NCBI GenBank assembly: GCA_950106755.1
Contig: OX467083.1
Span: 32,607,029 to 32,671,028, forward strand
Length of the DNA stretch: 64,000 nt
Direction: 5' to 3'
Source of the DNA: Climacium dendroides
Lineage: Eukaryota > Streptophyta > Bryopsida > Hypnales > Climaciaceae
Below are positions 22,100-35,400 of the stretch, piece after piece. The notes below the pieces were generated by a model. That model saw nothing but the letters and a program-made list of their open reading frames with translations. It had not been told where the DNA came from and searched no databases. A program made the translations under genes and the position numbers. How positions within the stretch are numbered: position 1 is the first letter of the stretch; every line of letters starts with the position of its first letter.

Positions 22100-24680
22100 T
22101 TACCAATAGTCTCCACAAGAGCAGATTCCATCCACGAAATGATGAAAGCGCTGTGCATCTCTTGCAACTATCTCTCGACCGACTACCTTAGAGATAAACT
22201 TCGTGGTAGTATGACAATCGCCACACACTCGAAGGTTCTTCACTATGTGAATGGGAGTCCCTGGCGGTGTGCTAATAAGCCCGTAGCTGATGGCTAGCCT
22301 TTCACTGTGAGAACAAAGTCGCCGTTCCTTCTCCAACTCATCCATATCGTGCAGAATAAAACTAGTGTCTGGCACGTACCCTACCCTCTTGATTTGGTCA
22401 GTTACCCTGTGGAGCTCTGCGTAAATCTCTTCATTTTGCGGATGGGATTGATCTTCCACACGGAACACATGTATCTTGCCGTTCACCTCAATCCAGCTTT
22501 GGCCCGGCTCCTTCACAATCGCTCTATTGTCCATAACTTGCCGTACTTTCTCTGCATCTTGATACCTGCCAGCAGCGGCATAGATGTTGGACAGAGCAAC
22601 ATAAGCTCCAGCATCTGCAGGGTTCAATCTCAAGACATTCTGCGCCGCACGTTCACCCCTTTCTAAATCACCGTGTACTCTGCAAGCACTGAGCAAGGCA
22701 CCCCAAACGGAAGCGCCAGGTTTGAATGTCATGCTGAAAATGACGTTCTCTGCCTCCTCTAAACGACCTGCACGACCAAGCAAATCCACGAAGCAGCTGT
22801 AGTGCTCTCCCATGGGCGTGATCCCGTACTCTACAAACATGGAGCGAAAATGCTTTCGACCTTCCTCAACCAGGCCCACATGGGTGCAGGCTGAAAGAAC
22901 ACTCGTGAAGGTTACTTTATCAGGTTTTATTCCTTCTTTCTTCATCTGTTCAAAATATTCTAAAGCTTCTCTGCATCGTCCGTGCTGAGCAAAACCTGGA
23001 AAATTACGATGTGTAAGTACGACATAATTTTTATAGCGGTCTAATATCCCATATAAACTGTTTCTTTGAACAGGGTCAATAGCAGGAGTCTCACACAGTA
23101 ACATTTGAATTACGCTGTGAAGACATTCTGCAACAAATATACACCACAACCTTACCCCCAGGCTGAACAGTCTAATTAGTGTCAAACACAATTCACACCT
23201 AGGTTCTCATGCAACTCATTGAACAACAATTGCGCAGAGGCATGATAAAAAACGAACCAAAAAAATGATAAATCTACAGCCAACCTGTAATCATTGCAGT
23301 CCATGCAACAACATTGCGTTCACTCATTTGATCAAACACCTCTTGTGCATCCCCCATGCTTCCGCACTTAGCATACATGCTGACAAGGGCACTTTGCAAA
23401 TAGACGTCCAGATTGTATCCACTGTGAATAAGCTCCTGGTGGAACTTCTTGCCTTGTTCCAGGAGTGCAGGGCTTGAACAAGCAGTCAAAACACTGGTAA
23501 ACGTCATCTTGTCAGGCTTAATACCTTGCTGGTGCATCTTCTGAAAGAGATCAATGGCCTCATCATGAAAGCCTTGCTGAGCGTAGCCTGTAACCATAGC
23601 CGTCCAAGAAACCATGTCCCGATAAGGCAGACCATCAAATAATTTACGAGCTTCCTCCAATCCTCCACATTTACAATACATCGTAATAAGTGCATTAACA
23701 ACCCAGAGGATATTCTTGTACCCCGATTCAATGATGTATCCGTGGACCTTCTTGCCCTGCTCCAGGGCCGCTGGGCTTGTACAACCTTGAAGAATGCTGG
23801 CATAAGTGATCTTGTTTGGTGACACACCTTCTTGCTGCATCTTCTGCAGAAGCTCGAGTGCACCAACAACTTGGCCCTGCTGCGCATAACCAGCAATCAA
23901 CAGAGTCCACGTGACCACGTTTTTTTCTTGCATTCTGTCAAAGATCTCTTGTGCCTTGGAAAGGTCCCCACACTTGGCATACATTCCAACAAGAGAAGTC
24001 CCAACTCGGGGCTCTAATTCCAGACCAGCTTCGACAATTTCTCTGTGAACGCTCTGGCCTTTACGCAGCAGGCCCGGGTTTGTAAACGCATTGAGAAGAC
24101 TCACGAATGTCACCTTGTCGGGCTTGATTCCCGACTGCTTCATCATTTCGTAGCAATTGTAAGCCTCCACGTTCTGACCTCCCGCAACAAAGGCTTCAAT
24201 CATGGCAGTCCAGGATACGATGTTCCGGTCCCGAATGCCGTCAAACACTTCCTTCGCATCCGCCAAACTTCCGCACTTCGCATACATACTCAATAAAGTG
24301 TTCTCCAGATACCGATTCGGTTCTATCCCACACTTGACAATGGCAGCATGGATTTGTCGGCCTTCTTCCAATGCTCTCAACCGTGCACACTCTTGCAAAA
24401 GGCCTCGGAACACGTCAGAGTACACTCGAGTCCCCTGTTGAATCATTAAGTTCAACATCCCCAAGGCATCTTTCAAACGCCCTTGCTTGCACAGGACAGT
24501 CACATCCCCAGCACTCGCCAGAGTCTCAATATTCCGAGGCTCTACAGCGCGACTCTTGGGCACTGTCGACGTCGCTACAGGAGATGTAATAGCATCGACA
24601 GTGCTCAGGCGGCTGCTGAGCAATGCCATGCTTCTCCCAAGCTGCAACTGCATCAGTCTGTAAAACAGAACGCTCGTCAA
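22100..24680 (-). CDS. DYW-class pentatricopeptide repeat (PPR) protein, 2 exons
   Basis: Exon 1 is 24680-23285 and exon 2 is 22995-22100. The intron of 289 bp splits a Gly codon and has GT/AG ends. The product is 763 residues. An N-terminal ~50 residues rich in Ser/Thr/Arg may be an organelle presequence. PLS-type repeats follow, with recurring SMYAKCG, VVSWTAMI.G.. and G.KPDK.TF.SVL. The C-terminus holds an E region with EPGQSWIEV, then the DYW domain with HSE (695-697), CGDCH (723-727) and terminal CSCGDYW. Known: DYW proteins are RNA-binding C-to-U editing factors of plastids and mitochondria; HxE and CxxC are the zinc-dependent deaminase signature, intact here. The edited site cannot be read from the sequence. 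A tandem telo-box lies just upstream of the ATG. Confidence 0.95.
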
Positions 24681-24718
24681 AAGCCAGAAATTTCCTGCTC
24701 ATGAATGCAAATTCTATG

Positions 24719-24735
24719 AACCCTAAACCCTAAAA
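24719..24735 (-). promoter_or_regulatory. Double telo-box upstream of PPR gene
   Basis: AACCCTAAACCCTAAAA on the plus strand sits about 40 bp upstream of the PPR start codon. AAACCCTAA telo-boxes are common near the start of plant genes for organelle and translation functions. A further AACCCTAATTT occurs near 24878. Confidence 0.6.
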
Positions 24736-27700
24736 TATCCAATCGGTACAATTGTTCAGGAATCTCCTGTTGGCGACAGTAGCAAAATATCACATTGTGG
24801 TGACACTCATCCGTGGAAAACTTTGTAGCCAAATTAGAAATCTCAGATAGAATTATAGGGAGTCGGTAAATCCCCGAAACCCTAATTTCAATTCATAAAC
24901 CTCCAAACACAAATTTGGAATCATCAACGTCGATTGATTATAGTTCCAATTAAACGCCTCTGGAGTCGTTGAATGGCAACTACTTGACATAGGGAATTCA
25001 ATTTAGGGTTTCGGGAGACTTGCTGCTGTGACTCTCCCACAATCAGAGTCAAGTAAAACCAATTCAGCAGAACGTGAAAATACACACGCACCGGGAATTC
25101 CATATGTGCCTGGGGAAGAAGCGCATTGCTCCTCGTCACTGCCTGCTGCAAACCACAGACGTGAAACATGTCGTCCACGCCTATCAGAAACCCGGGCAGC
25201 CTCACACCCAACCTTTTCCCTATAACAAGACAACAAGCTTGTTTTAGAGAAAAGGTTAAATCAGAGCGGCCAACAACCGACATTTCTGCACCACCATCAC
25301 AGACTTACCCTCAAATATTGAAACTCCATCGAACTTCGACCCTGAATGACATGCCAGAAAACGAAAACGGGCAGTGCTCAGCAATCCATGAAACCAACTT
25401 CTCGGGAATACTAGATGCCAGATTGCCAGTACACCTCTAATCTAAGCCCTAAAATGACTGCAGCAAAGCATGGCATGCTACTGCCATGGAGACGGGACTC
25501 CAGTAATGTTCAGGATTGCTAGAATGTGAGTTTAGGAGTTTAGGTGCCTATAGGCACCTTTCATGGTAATAGGGTATTTATATTATAGGCACTTTGTGTT
25601 ATAGGCACTTTTTCATGATTATAGGATATTTATATGATAGAAGCATATATTATAGGTGTTATAAGTACTTATATTATAAACATTTTTTATGATTATAGAA
25701 TATTTGTATTATTATATTATGAATATTTATGTTGTAAATATTTATATTATAAACACCTTCAATAGTTGTAGAGTACCTACTTACACTTAAACTCAAGGCT
25801 CGTAGGCATGCATTTCTAAGCTTACATGCTTGTGTTGTTGCAATAATGTCTTATAATACAAAAAGATCCTCCTACCAAAAAGGATTTATTTTATAAAAGT
25901 CCAATGAGTCACCTCAAGGAACTTTTAAAGGTTGGTAGCTATGATCTCAATTTTTTACAAATTTTATAATTTCTTTTTTTGCAAGATAGGAAACTTGATT
26001 AGTTTTTTGAGAATAAAATATTTATTTCAATTGATGGTCAAGAAAAAAAGTTATGGCATAATAGGCCCAAAGCAAGTGAGGTTGGGTAGAAGCAAACAAA
26101 AATAAATAAAAATAAAAACATGAAATTTTAAAAACTATTTAAAACTATTTTACAAATGATGTATTTTTCTATGTCGAAAGATTTGATTCATTCCATTTAG
26201 ATAAGTGATGGGAAAGTTATGAAGCTTCTTGTTTTGGACGCAATCTTAGCAAATTCTTTAAAAATAATTTATTGAATTTGTTATGAACTCAATTTTAACA
26301 GTTTTTAAAAAAAAAGAGGTTGTACATAGTTTAGTTTTTTTTTAGAACAATCTCATAGCTGGGATAAGTGTGTTTCAATTCCATCTTAGAGCTATCGATG
26401 ATTTAGTTTTTCCTTCTATCTTACACCTACTTTGGCTTAACAATTTTTAAAGAATGAAAATCATGGAGGAGGGGAACAACTCTCAATTCAATTCTTCAAT
26501 GTAAAAAAATTTTAATTCACATTTTTTTGTACAAAAATTTTAAGTTAAGAGAATTAAAAAGCCCTTCTAATCTAATCAAGAGCAAAAAAAATAGATTCTC
26601 TTCACTTTAAATGCTTATATCTTGTTGTTCATATGATCAAAGATTATTAAATTTCTTTAAGAAATTTTCATACTATTCTAGTGCAAGATCCTAACTTTGA
26701 ATATGCAAAAGAAATCATTGTTTAACTTTTTGTTGTTTGCATTAAAAATGATAGTTTTGAGTGTTTCTTAACAAACAATGTATCCAAAAGAAGTAGTTTG
26801 CCCCACCTAGTGCAACCCCCAGGTGCCAAACAACAAGGACCATTGATTAACATAAACAAAAATTCTGGCCCCCCCAAGCACCGTTGCTTATATTTAAAAG
26901 TGACTAAATGTTAAACCATTGATATAGTGGGTTGAGATCCATTGATCTTGATACATATACGTATATGAATATGAGATATATACAAAAATATACATAAATC
27001 GTATAGAAATATATGTAATACAAACAAATTCATATACAAAATATAGATATGAAATACATACTACATTCTTACAATCATATATATCATATGGAATGCAGAC
27101 CCTATTACATCTTAAAAAATATATGAGGGGTGGGGAAAGAGATGTTAAATTAATAGAGACAAAAAACAAATGGTTTTAAAAAAAATTGAACTAATGGGAA
27201 ACACAATTAATTCATTAATTAACTAACTTGTGAGTTCACTGTACAATTTGGCACAAATGGCCTTAAAACTTTTGAGGTTAAGGGTTTAAATGGAGCACCT
27301 TTGGTGCTTAGAAAATGTTTGGAATTTCCAAATAATTGTAATCTAATGAGAGTGAGCTTCTTCTTCACATTGCCGGCAAGATTGCCAATTTATATGCCCT
27401 CTTAATATTGTACAATAATTTAATGTAAGTTACACATTAAATTTTCTTTTCAAATTTTGCATGTGTGTATTTAACAAGATAAAGTATCAGATGGTGGAGA
27501 GGCTTAATTTTGTGTAGAGAAGAAATTTTATTCCAAGAGGGCTTGAAGTTTGTTGAATATGTCTAGCAAGAATGAAATGATTATAATCTTTCAATCCATA
27601 TAGTTGAATGGGCTAAAAAATTTTAAGTACATTTTCAAAATAGTCTACTACACTTTTATATGGTTGAAGGTAAGAAAAAATGTTTTTATTTTCCATTTTT

Positions 27701-27861
27701 GTGAAAGCACTAAAAAATGGTAGTTTTTGACAATTTCTCTTCGAAAGGTTAAATATAGATACTATGGATTCTCCATGTGGTCCTCTAGACCAAAGGGACA
27801 CTCATAAAGAACTTGTTGAATGACCAAATTCATCTACGTAAAATAGTGAAATTAGGTTGCC
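24736..27861. other. Gene-free block upstream of the PPR gene
   Basis: 24740-25460 is less AT-rich and may hold the PPR promoter and leader; short frames there show no domain. From 25530 to 25790, TATAGGCACTT and ATTATAAACA-like words form a degraded simple repeat. The rest is plain AT-rich sequence. Confidence 0.4.
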
Positions 27862-28817
27862 TTAACCCCTAAAGGACCAAATGGCCTTTTTTGGCAACAT
27901 AGCAATTTTATGCAGTTCACTACAAATGGAATTTTTATTTTTTTTCTTTGAAATTTTCAAACAATATGTACCCAAGGAGTAGCTTTAAGGTCCAAAAATT
28001 TTCATAACTTATGTCTACATGGTTAAAAAGTTATTGTATGATATGTAGTTTTCAACGTTTGGTAAGCAGTCTAGGTAGAAAAAAAACTTCTTTAAAAATC
28101 ACTTTTTAAAAATATAAAAATTTGAAATTGATTCTCTAGATTTATTTATACATAGATATCTTTCAATCTTTCCATTTTTATTAAAGAGATGAAAGTTATG
28201 AGGAGTTTTAATTGTGGGTAGTTTGAAGGTAGTTAGTTATGGAATCTCTACTCTAAAATAAACTTCAAAATCCTTTATTTAACTCAATTTCCAATATTTT
28301 TGAAAAAAATAAAAACATTAGGTGTAGATTGTTTATTACAACATTGCAACCATTGGGATTGGCATTTTTCAATTCCACAAAAAAATTGTTAACAATTTAG
28401 TATTTTGAATCATTGTCTACTTCTTTCTACTTACTATTTTTTTCCTATATGTTGTACAATTCCAAATGATTTGAAAATTTTCAAGCGTGTATCCAACTTG
28501 CCTTGAAGAACAAATCCAAAGGATAATCACCATTTTGGACATTTTTTCATACAAATGTGACCTTGTGAAGTGTAGCTATCCATTTTTTTTGTAGGGACAA
28601 AAAAAGATATTTGTCACTTCAAACGTTAATATCTTGCAATCTACATGGTGAAAATTTGTGAAATTTTTTCCACATCTTTTCAAACTAGATTACTATAAGA
28701 TTCTATGGTTAGATGTGTCCAAAAATGTTTTTTTGTCAAAAATTTGGTACTTGTACTAGAGATGGCAATTTTGGAGCAGTTTTGGTGAAAACATAGTCAA
28801 AAACCTTTAGGGATTAA
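27862..28817. mobile_element. TTAA-flanked element, family 2, copy A
   Basis: Left TTAACCCCTAAAGGACCA (27862-27879); right CCTTTAGGGATTAA (28804-28817). The ends form an inverted repeat with one mismatch over 14 bases, TTAA included. The body is 948 bp, collinear with copy B at 29411-30588, and has no long frame. Confidence 0.75.
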
Positions 28818-29410
28818 CAATTAAATTCTCTTGCATCAAGAAAGTTACTTTACAAGGCATCAAAGTCAACAAATATTTTTTAAGATATTTTCATTTTATA
28901 CACTTGGAGGTTCATGAGTTCCAATTACAACAATACATAATTTAAAAGTAGTGCATTCTTGTACAATAATTGAAAATATTTAGTGTCAAATGTCAAGAAA
29001 TTAGTGTAGGAGGACCTAACTTCACTATTTTGTGTAGAACATTTTTCTTCATTTCCAATTATATATTGCATGCACATAGAATATTCCAAATAATTGCCAA
29101 TCAATCTTCACACACATGTGTAGCCTATTATACCATACTTTTGAACAATTAGTACCCATATAAAGTAGGAAAAATATGAACATTAAATTTTTATTTATTT
29201 TATTAACAAAATGGAAAATTGATGACAATTCACAAAAAAATTTAAAATGAAAGGAAGGTGATATTTTACCAATAATATTTATTATATATTTGATAAAGAA
29301 TGTCCTCTATCCTAAATCATTACAAATGGACCATTATAAAGAAAATAATCCTATTTTAGTTAAAGGGCATCAATTAAAAAGTTGCAATTTTTAGTACAAT
29401 TGTTTAACCG
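28818..29410. other. AT-rich spacer between two family-2 elements
   Basis: No gene or repeat boundary recognised. Confidence 0.4.
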
Positions 29411-30588
29411 TTAACCCTTAAAGGACCAAATTGCATTTTTTTAGTAGCGTAGCATTTTTGACAGCTCACTATAAATGGAATTTTATTTTACTTCTTTGCA
29501 ATTTTCACACAACGTGTGCCTAAAGAAGAGCTTTAAGGCCCAACAATTTTTTGAAAAGTTATTGCATGATAAGTAGTTTTTATTGCTTGGTGGACAATCC
29601 AAGCAGCTAAAAAAACTTCTTTAAAAATCATTTTTTTTTAAAAGTAAAAATTTGAAATTGATTTTCTAAATTTATATATATATAAAGCTTTTAATCATTT
29701 TGATTAATGAGATGAAAGTTTTGAGGAGTTCTAATTTGTGGGTAGTTTGCAGATAGTTATGGAATCACTACCCTAAGATAAACTTTGAAGTCCTTTATTT
29801 AATTCAATTTTTAATATTTTTGGAAAAAAATAAAAATATTTGGTGCAAATTTTTTATTACAATGTTACAATCATTGGGATTGCCATTTTTTAATTCAATA
29901 AATAAATTGTTGATAATTTATTATTTTGAATCATTCTTTGCTTGTCTCTACTTACTATTTTTTCCCTATATGTTGTATAATTCCAAATTATCTAAAATAT
30001 TTCAAGCATGTAACCAACTTGCCTTCAAGAATGAATCCAAAGAATTACAACCATTTTGGACATTTCTTTATAATGATTTGACCTTGTGAAATGCAATTGC
30101 CCAAGTTTTTGCAAGGTCAAAAAACATTAGAAGATGTTTTGGGGCAAAAGAAGACCACAATTTCCCATGAATTCTTGGACTAAGGAGAACTATGGGAAAT
30201 CTACCAAATCAACAATTTGGCAATGATGTGCCACATCAAACATAATAATTTTTCAAAATTTTAATTTAAAAAAAATTTAAAATCTTTAATTTTCAAATTT
30301 TTTAATTATTTGAATATTTTGGTGTGTTCCTAGCTTAGGGAACAAGCTTGAAACGGCCCTCCCAAGCCCTCAAGCCCCTTCTAATGAGGATTTTTGTCAT
30401 TTCAAATGCTAATATCTTGCAATCTATACAGTGGAAATTCTATACAACTTCTCAAACTATTGTACTATAAGATCCTATGGTTACATGTGTCTAAAAATGA
30501 TTCTTTTCTAAAATGTGCTATCTGTACTAGAAATGGCAATTTTTGAGTGCTTTTGGTTAGAACATAGTCAAAAACCTTTAAGGGTTAA
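29411..30588. mobile_element. TTAA-flanked element, family 2, copy B with internal insertion
   Basis: Ends TTAACCCTTAAAGG (29411) and CCTTTAAGGGTTAA (30575-30588) are perfect complements. The body is collinear with copy A (CTCACTATAAATGGAATTTT, GAGATGAAAGTT.TGAGGAGTT and AATATCTTGCAATCTA all recur in order). It carries about 260 extra bases at 30125-30386 that copy A lacks. Confidence 0.75.
30125..30386. mobile_element. Insertion nested in a family-2 element
   Basis: It is absent from the matching position of copy A (about 28600). It begins CATTAGAAG and ends CTTCTAATG, a 9-bp inverted repeat, with loosely paired GGGGC/GCCCC just inside. No certain target duplication. Confidence 0.5.
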
Positions 30589-30795
30589 ATGATGAGTTGG
30601 TCACCAAGGAAATCATTTGTTTGAGTACCTTGTGAATTGTTGGCTTTAAAAATAAAAAAGCAATAATTAGAAGATAGAAGACATTCTCTTTTCATACAAA
30701 ATTTGGAAGATGAATAATTGCACTTCTATCCTACATGGAGAGATTCTTTGACATCCATTTACTAGAAAACGTCCTCCGCATTGTTTAGGGATTAA
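30589..30795. repeat. Truncated family-4 copy holding an empty insertion site
   Basis: It matches the outer parts of the element at 38765-39428: CACTT.T.TCCTA then CATGGAGAGAT.C, then CGTCC.C ending TTTAGGGATTAA. It has a bare TA at 30732-30733 where the other copy carries a 442-bp insertion. Confidence 0.7.
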
Positions 30796-31272
30796 AGAAG
30801 TCTTCATAGAATATGTGGAGCAATATAAAAGGGTGGCTCAGAAGAAACAATCTCCTTCATGGATTTCCCTCTTCCATAATGCCAATCTCAAAGCAAGCTA
30901 AGCTTACATCAATATGAAAGACTAAGTTAGCAAACACCAAAATTTTCAAAGAAAAGGAATGAAAGCATAAATTTGCATCATCAATAAATTAATATTCATA
31001 AAATTGAAGACAATATTTCCACATACATATATTGTACATACTTCACCCAATATTAATCCAATATTAGTAAGTGCATACTTTAATTGCAACTCTCAATTGC
31101 AAATACAAATGGAAGCTATCCAAAGAAACTCTTTTACATATGCACAAACTCTACAACCCACTCTACTTAAAATGAACATGACCTAGAGTTGAACCACCTT
31201 AAGTTAGAAGACCAATAGGATTTTGCACAAGTCATTCACCACTTTCATCCATTCCATATAAGGAAATTGAAA
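30796..31272. other. AT-rich spacer
   Basis: Nothing recognised; short frames only. Confidence 0.4.
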
Positions 31273-31821
31273 GCCCTTCTCCATTAGGCTCCTAGACGTC
31301 CAGATGCTGGAGGAAGCCCATCCGTCTAGGTTCTAGGCCAAGAGAGTCCAACAAATGCCATTTGGAGCAAGTCGTCTAGGTTCTAAGCCAAGAGAGTCCA
31401 ACAAGTACCATTTGGTCCACTTGCTTGTTTGTCCATCTTGTAATCTCCATCCGTCTAGGTTCTAGGCCAAGAGAGTCCAACAAGTGCCATTTGGAGCAAG
31501 TCGTCTAGGTTCTAAGCCAAGAGAGTCCAACAAGTACCATTTGGTCCACTTGCTTGTTTGTCCATCTTGTAATCTCCAGTAACAAACTACCCAATGATAA
31601 TTTTTGCGTGGATGACTTGCCAATCAACTCGATTGACCTTGTCTTATCTTTTGCATTTGGAGGGGTCTAAATGAGGGTCCAATCCCTCTAGCTTTGCAAT
31701 TCCGCAATGCATGGACTAGAGCCTGGAGCCTATCAATCAGAGGTCCAAGCTAGACGTTTCATTCAATAGAACCTCCCCACCCATCTGAAATCAAACCTCC
31801 AAGAGCCTAATGGAAACAGGC
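31273..31821. mobile_element. Candidate inverted-repeat element, about 550 bp
   Basis: GCCCTTCTCCATTAGGCTC at 31273 pairs with GAGCCTAATGGAAACAGGC at 31803-31821 (15 of 19 bases). It encloses the nested duplication at 31322-31578 and GTCTAG/CTAGAC words. No coding frame or certain target duplication. Confidence 0.5.
31322..31578. repeat. 129-bp direct duplication built on a 50-bp duplication
   Basis: CCGTCTAGGTTCTAGGCCAA occurs at 31322 and again at 31451, giving two near-identical 129-bp units. Within each, GTCTAGGTTCTA.GCCAAG recurs after 50 bp, so the motif is present four times. Confidence 0.9.
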
Positions 31822-32440
31822 TCTGATTTTCCCTCATATAACCAGTTGTTGACTTTTCAACACTAACATGGCCCCATCCCATTGGCAGCCCATCACCATT
31901 GCCATTACAAATTGCAACTCATAACCTTCTATCGTTTCAACTTGCTTCCTACACCCTTGGATCATGAAGATCAAAGATTGTGATTGAAAAATGTACAACC
32001 AATTATGTACGATAACCTATTCGCTGCTAGTGCTGCTCATCGGTTACCTAATACATAACCACTCTTGAACATAGGGTAAATCCATCAGGCTAAGATCATG
32101 CTTCCGAAGACCAGGTGGGAACATATCGTTATCCTTACAAGACTCAAAAAATCTGCGCTTCATCACCTGTCACCAGAATCACGTTCTATTTTCAAATTGT
32201 TCTCACCATAACTTCGGTCACGAACCGAAGTGAAAAACTACTTTGAATACATCTCTACTGCACAGAGTTTGGAGAGGAATTCACTGACCTAATACAACCA
32301 CAGGTGCTTGTATTGAAGCTTAAGAAAAAACCACGGAACAATACCATGAGCCAGTGCTCAAGGTACTGCCCACTAAAATGGGTGAAAGAAAAGAGAAAAC
32401 GGGGTTGCTAGTGAAGGTATATGTGGAAAAATTGCATAAT

Positions 32441-35400
32441 CTAAGCGTCGTCCAAGGCAGCCACTCCGGGAAGGACCTTGCCTTCCAACAACTCCAAACT
32501 GGCACCACCTCCAGTGGACACATGGCTCATTTCGTCAGCCAGACCGGCCTTCTCGACAGCGGCAACGGAGTCCCCTCCACCAATGATGGTAATAGCTCCC
32601 TCCTTTGTCAATCCTGCCAGAGTCTTGGCAACGGAGTATGTGCCCTCCGCGAACTTGTCGAACTCAAACACTCCCATGGGTCCGTTCCACAGCACAGTCT
32701 GTAACACAGACATCAACAGCACATGTGAGAGGCACTTCGGGAGACATCCTTGTTTTCATTACACCTTAACCAACGAAACTTCACATGCCAGAAGAGAACA
32801 AGAGAACAACGGACAGTTCACATTCCAACGCAGGACACACTTCTAAAACTCTATGTTCGTCTCAAAAGACGGACCATTTGATCGATACAGTTGTTAATGG
32901 TAAGTTAAGGTCCATCTAATTGGACATCATATCAAGGTTAAAATAATGGTTATGATAAATTAATGATAACTACGGTAATGTCAAGTTCATGTTGGTGTCC
33001 TGGAACATGTCAAGTTCATGCCGATGTAATATCCAATTAATGCCAATGACACCAACATTGGGTTAACACCATTTACATATTACTTTTTATTCCAACTTGA
33101 ATTTTCAGAAACTATTAAAATTTGTAATCCTTGTGACCCTTTAAAGGCAACATCTTGAACGCTAAATTCAGCCTATATTTTCCAATTGAATCTCTTGATA
33201 TGAGCATAAGAAGTAAGACCATGACATTTATCACGTTTATCTCCGCTTCTGCTAAAAACATGATATACTATTATGAACATATCTGTATTACTAGGATTTT
33301 AAAAAGAAAATAATTAAGAAAATTAAATAAATTCATCTTGATGTAATTAACTATTAGTGCAATGAAATTACAAAATGAAACTAAATCAACTATGTAGATT
33401 ATTATACGGGAAAAATACCGAATTTTTGAAATGTATGTTTAACGCAAAAAACTAATGAAGTTGACCAAGTTGACCAATCAGTACATGATTTGTCCTTTCA
33501 CGGATATAACTAACGCCAGATTAACTTCAAATTAAGAACTATGTCAATCTAATGGGGGATCTCTTGCGCAGTTAGTAGTTAGTATACTCTTTGCAAAGAA
33601 TCTGTCAGGCGAAAATGTAATATTTGCAAGTAGACACGACAATGCACGACGACGGTCTAAAAGATCACCTTGGCACCCTTTAACGCATCCTGGAATTGCG
33701 TGATAGCATCTGGACCAATGTCAAGTCCCATCCATCCTGAGATTACAAGCACACCACGTGATCAGTACAAAGTGCTTTAAAAGTACGTCAACTGCAGCAG
33801 ATTAGGAGTTTCAAAGCAATTCCCACCACCGGCAGCTAGCTTGTCGATAGAAGATCTACACAACAATTTCGATGTGATAAAGCCTCAAATAACTACTACG
33901 CAATCCCAGATGAAGTTCGCATTACGGTAAAGACAATGTAAGCAGACCCATTGTAGTTAGGCCATTACATACCATCAGGGATACTTGAGGAGCTGCATAT
34001 CTGAGTGTTGGCATCAGGGGCAAACTTGTCAGCCGCAATCACATCAACAGGAAGTATGAGCTCAACACCCTTCTCCTTAGCAAGAGCCACCAGACTCTTA
34101 GCCAAGTCGATCTTGTCGTCCTCCACAAGGGAGCTGCCCACACTCTGGCCATCAGCCTTGAAGAAGGTGAAGATCATGCCTCCTCCCAGGATGACCTTGT
34201 CGCACACACTCATCAAAGACTCAATCACGGTGATCTTTGAAGACACCTTGCTGCCTCCAACCTGAAATATGCACAACAAAAGTCCAGAATCAGTAAAAAC
34301 ATGCATGCAAGAAAGACATGGAAATGAACTTCACCATGCTGTTGTATACTTATTCTAAGTGAGGCAATAAGACGTTAGGAAGAACTTACAATGGCAACAA
34401 AGGGCTTGGCAGGGCTCTTGACGGCACCGGCCAAGTATGTCAACTCCTTCTCAAGCAGAAGTCCAGCCACCTTCCTGGGCACAAACTCAGCAATTCCAGC
34501 TGTGGATGAGTGAGCACGGTGAGCGGTACCGAAGGCATCGTTGACGAAGAAGTCGATGTTCTTGGCAAGCTTCTTGGAGAATTCCACATCGTTCTTCTCC
34601 TCTTCCTTGTAGAACCGAACGTTCTCCAAAAGCAAGACTTGTCCTCCCTGTCCGAAAAATGTGAGTCACGTCAGTGTGAACAGATAAATCAAGTACCGCT
34701 TGAGAGCAAATGCTAGGAATGTGTTCTTCGATTGAGTTCATTCCAGAAGGCCAAGGTCCAATGTGCTTTTCCTGTCATATGAACTCAAGTGATGTCGTGC
34801 AAGTGTTCGACATTGCTAACATTGTTACTGTAACTCACACTTCCTTCTTCAAGTCAAAATCAAATTTGACAATTAAAGAGTATATCTCGTTGCATTCACC
34901 TTCTCAGAACTCATTGACATCTGAAATTTAATTCGTCCTAACTCATTCTGGAGATGATCGCTGGGGCGAGTGCTACTGAGGGGAAACACACACACACTGA
35001 ATTGTCCACCTCCGGTACATTCTTTCCAACGACCATACATTGGGTGTTTCTCCTGAGCAGCACTCTACCCGAAGTTTCTCTTCTGGACAAAAGAGCAATG
35101 TGACACCTATATGCAGTTCAAGTTCACGATCAAAGAAATACCCTGCAGACACTCTAATTGGTCATTCAGGGACAAGTTGTGACACACACCTTCAAAGCGC
35201 CAATTTTGGCCTCCACCTCGGCTCCAATACTGTCAGGTGCCAACTCCACAGTCTGGCCAAGCAGCTCAGACAACCTCGCTGCACCAAAACCACAGAAACT
35301 GAGAACATGAAATCTCACAAATCATGAGACAAATCCCAACCAAGTACGCTTCCAACCGAACGAGCTCCAATGCACATGGTCTAGCCTAAATGCACCTAGC

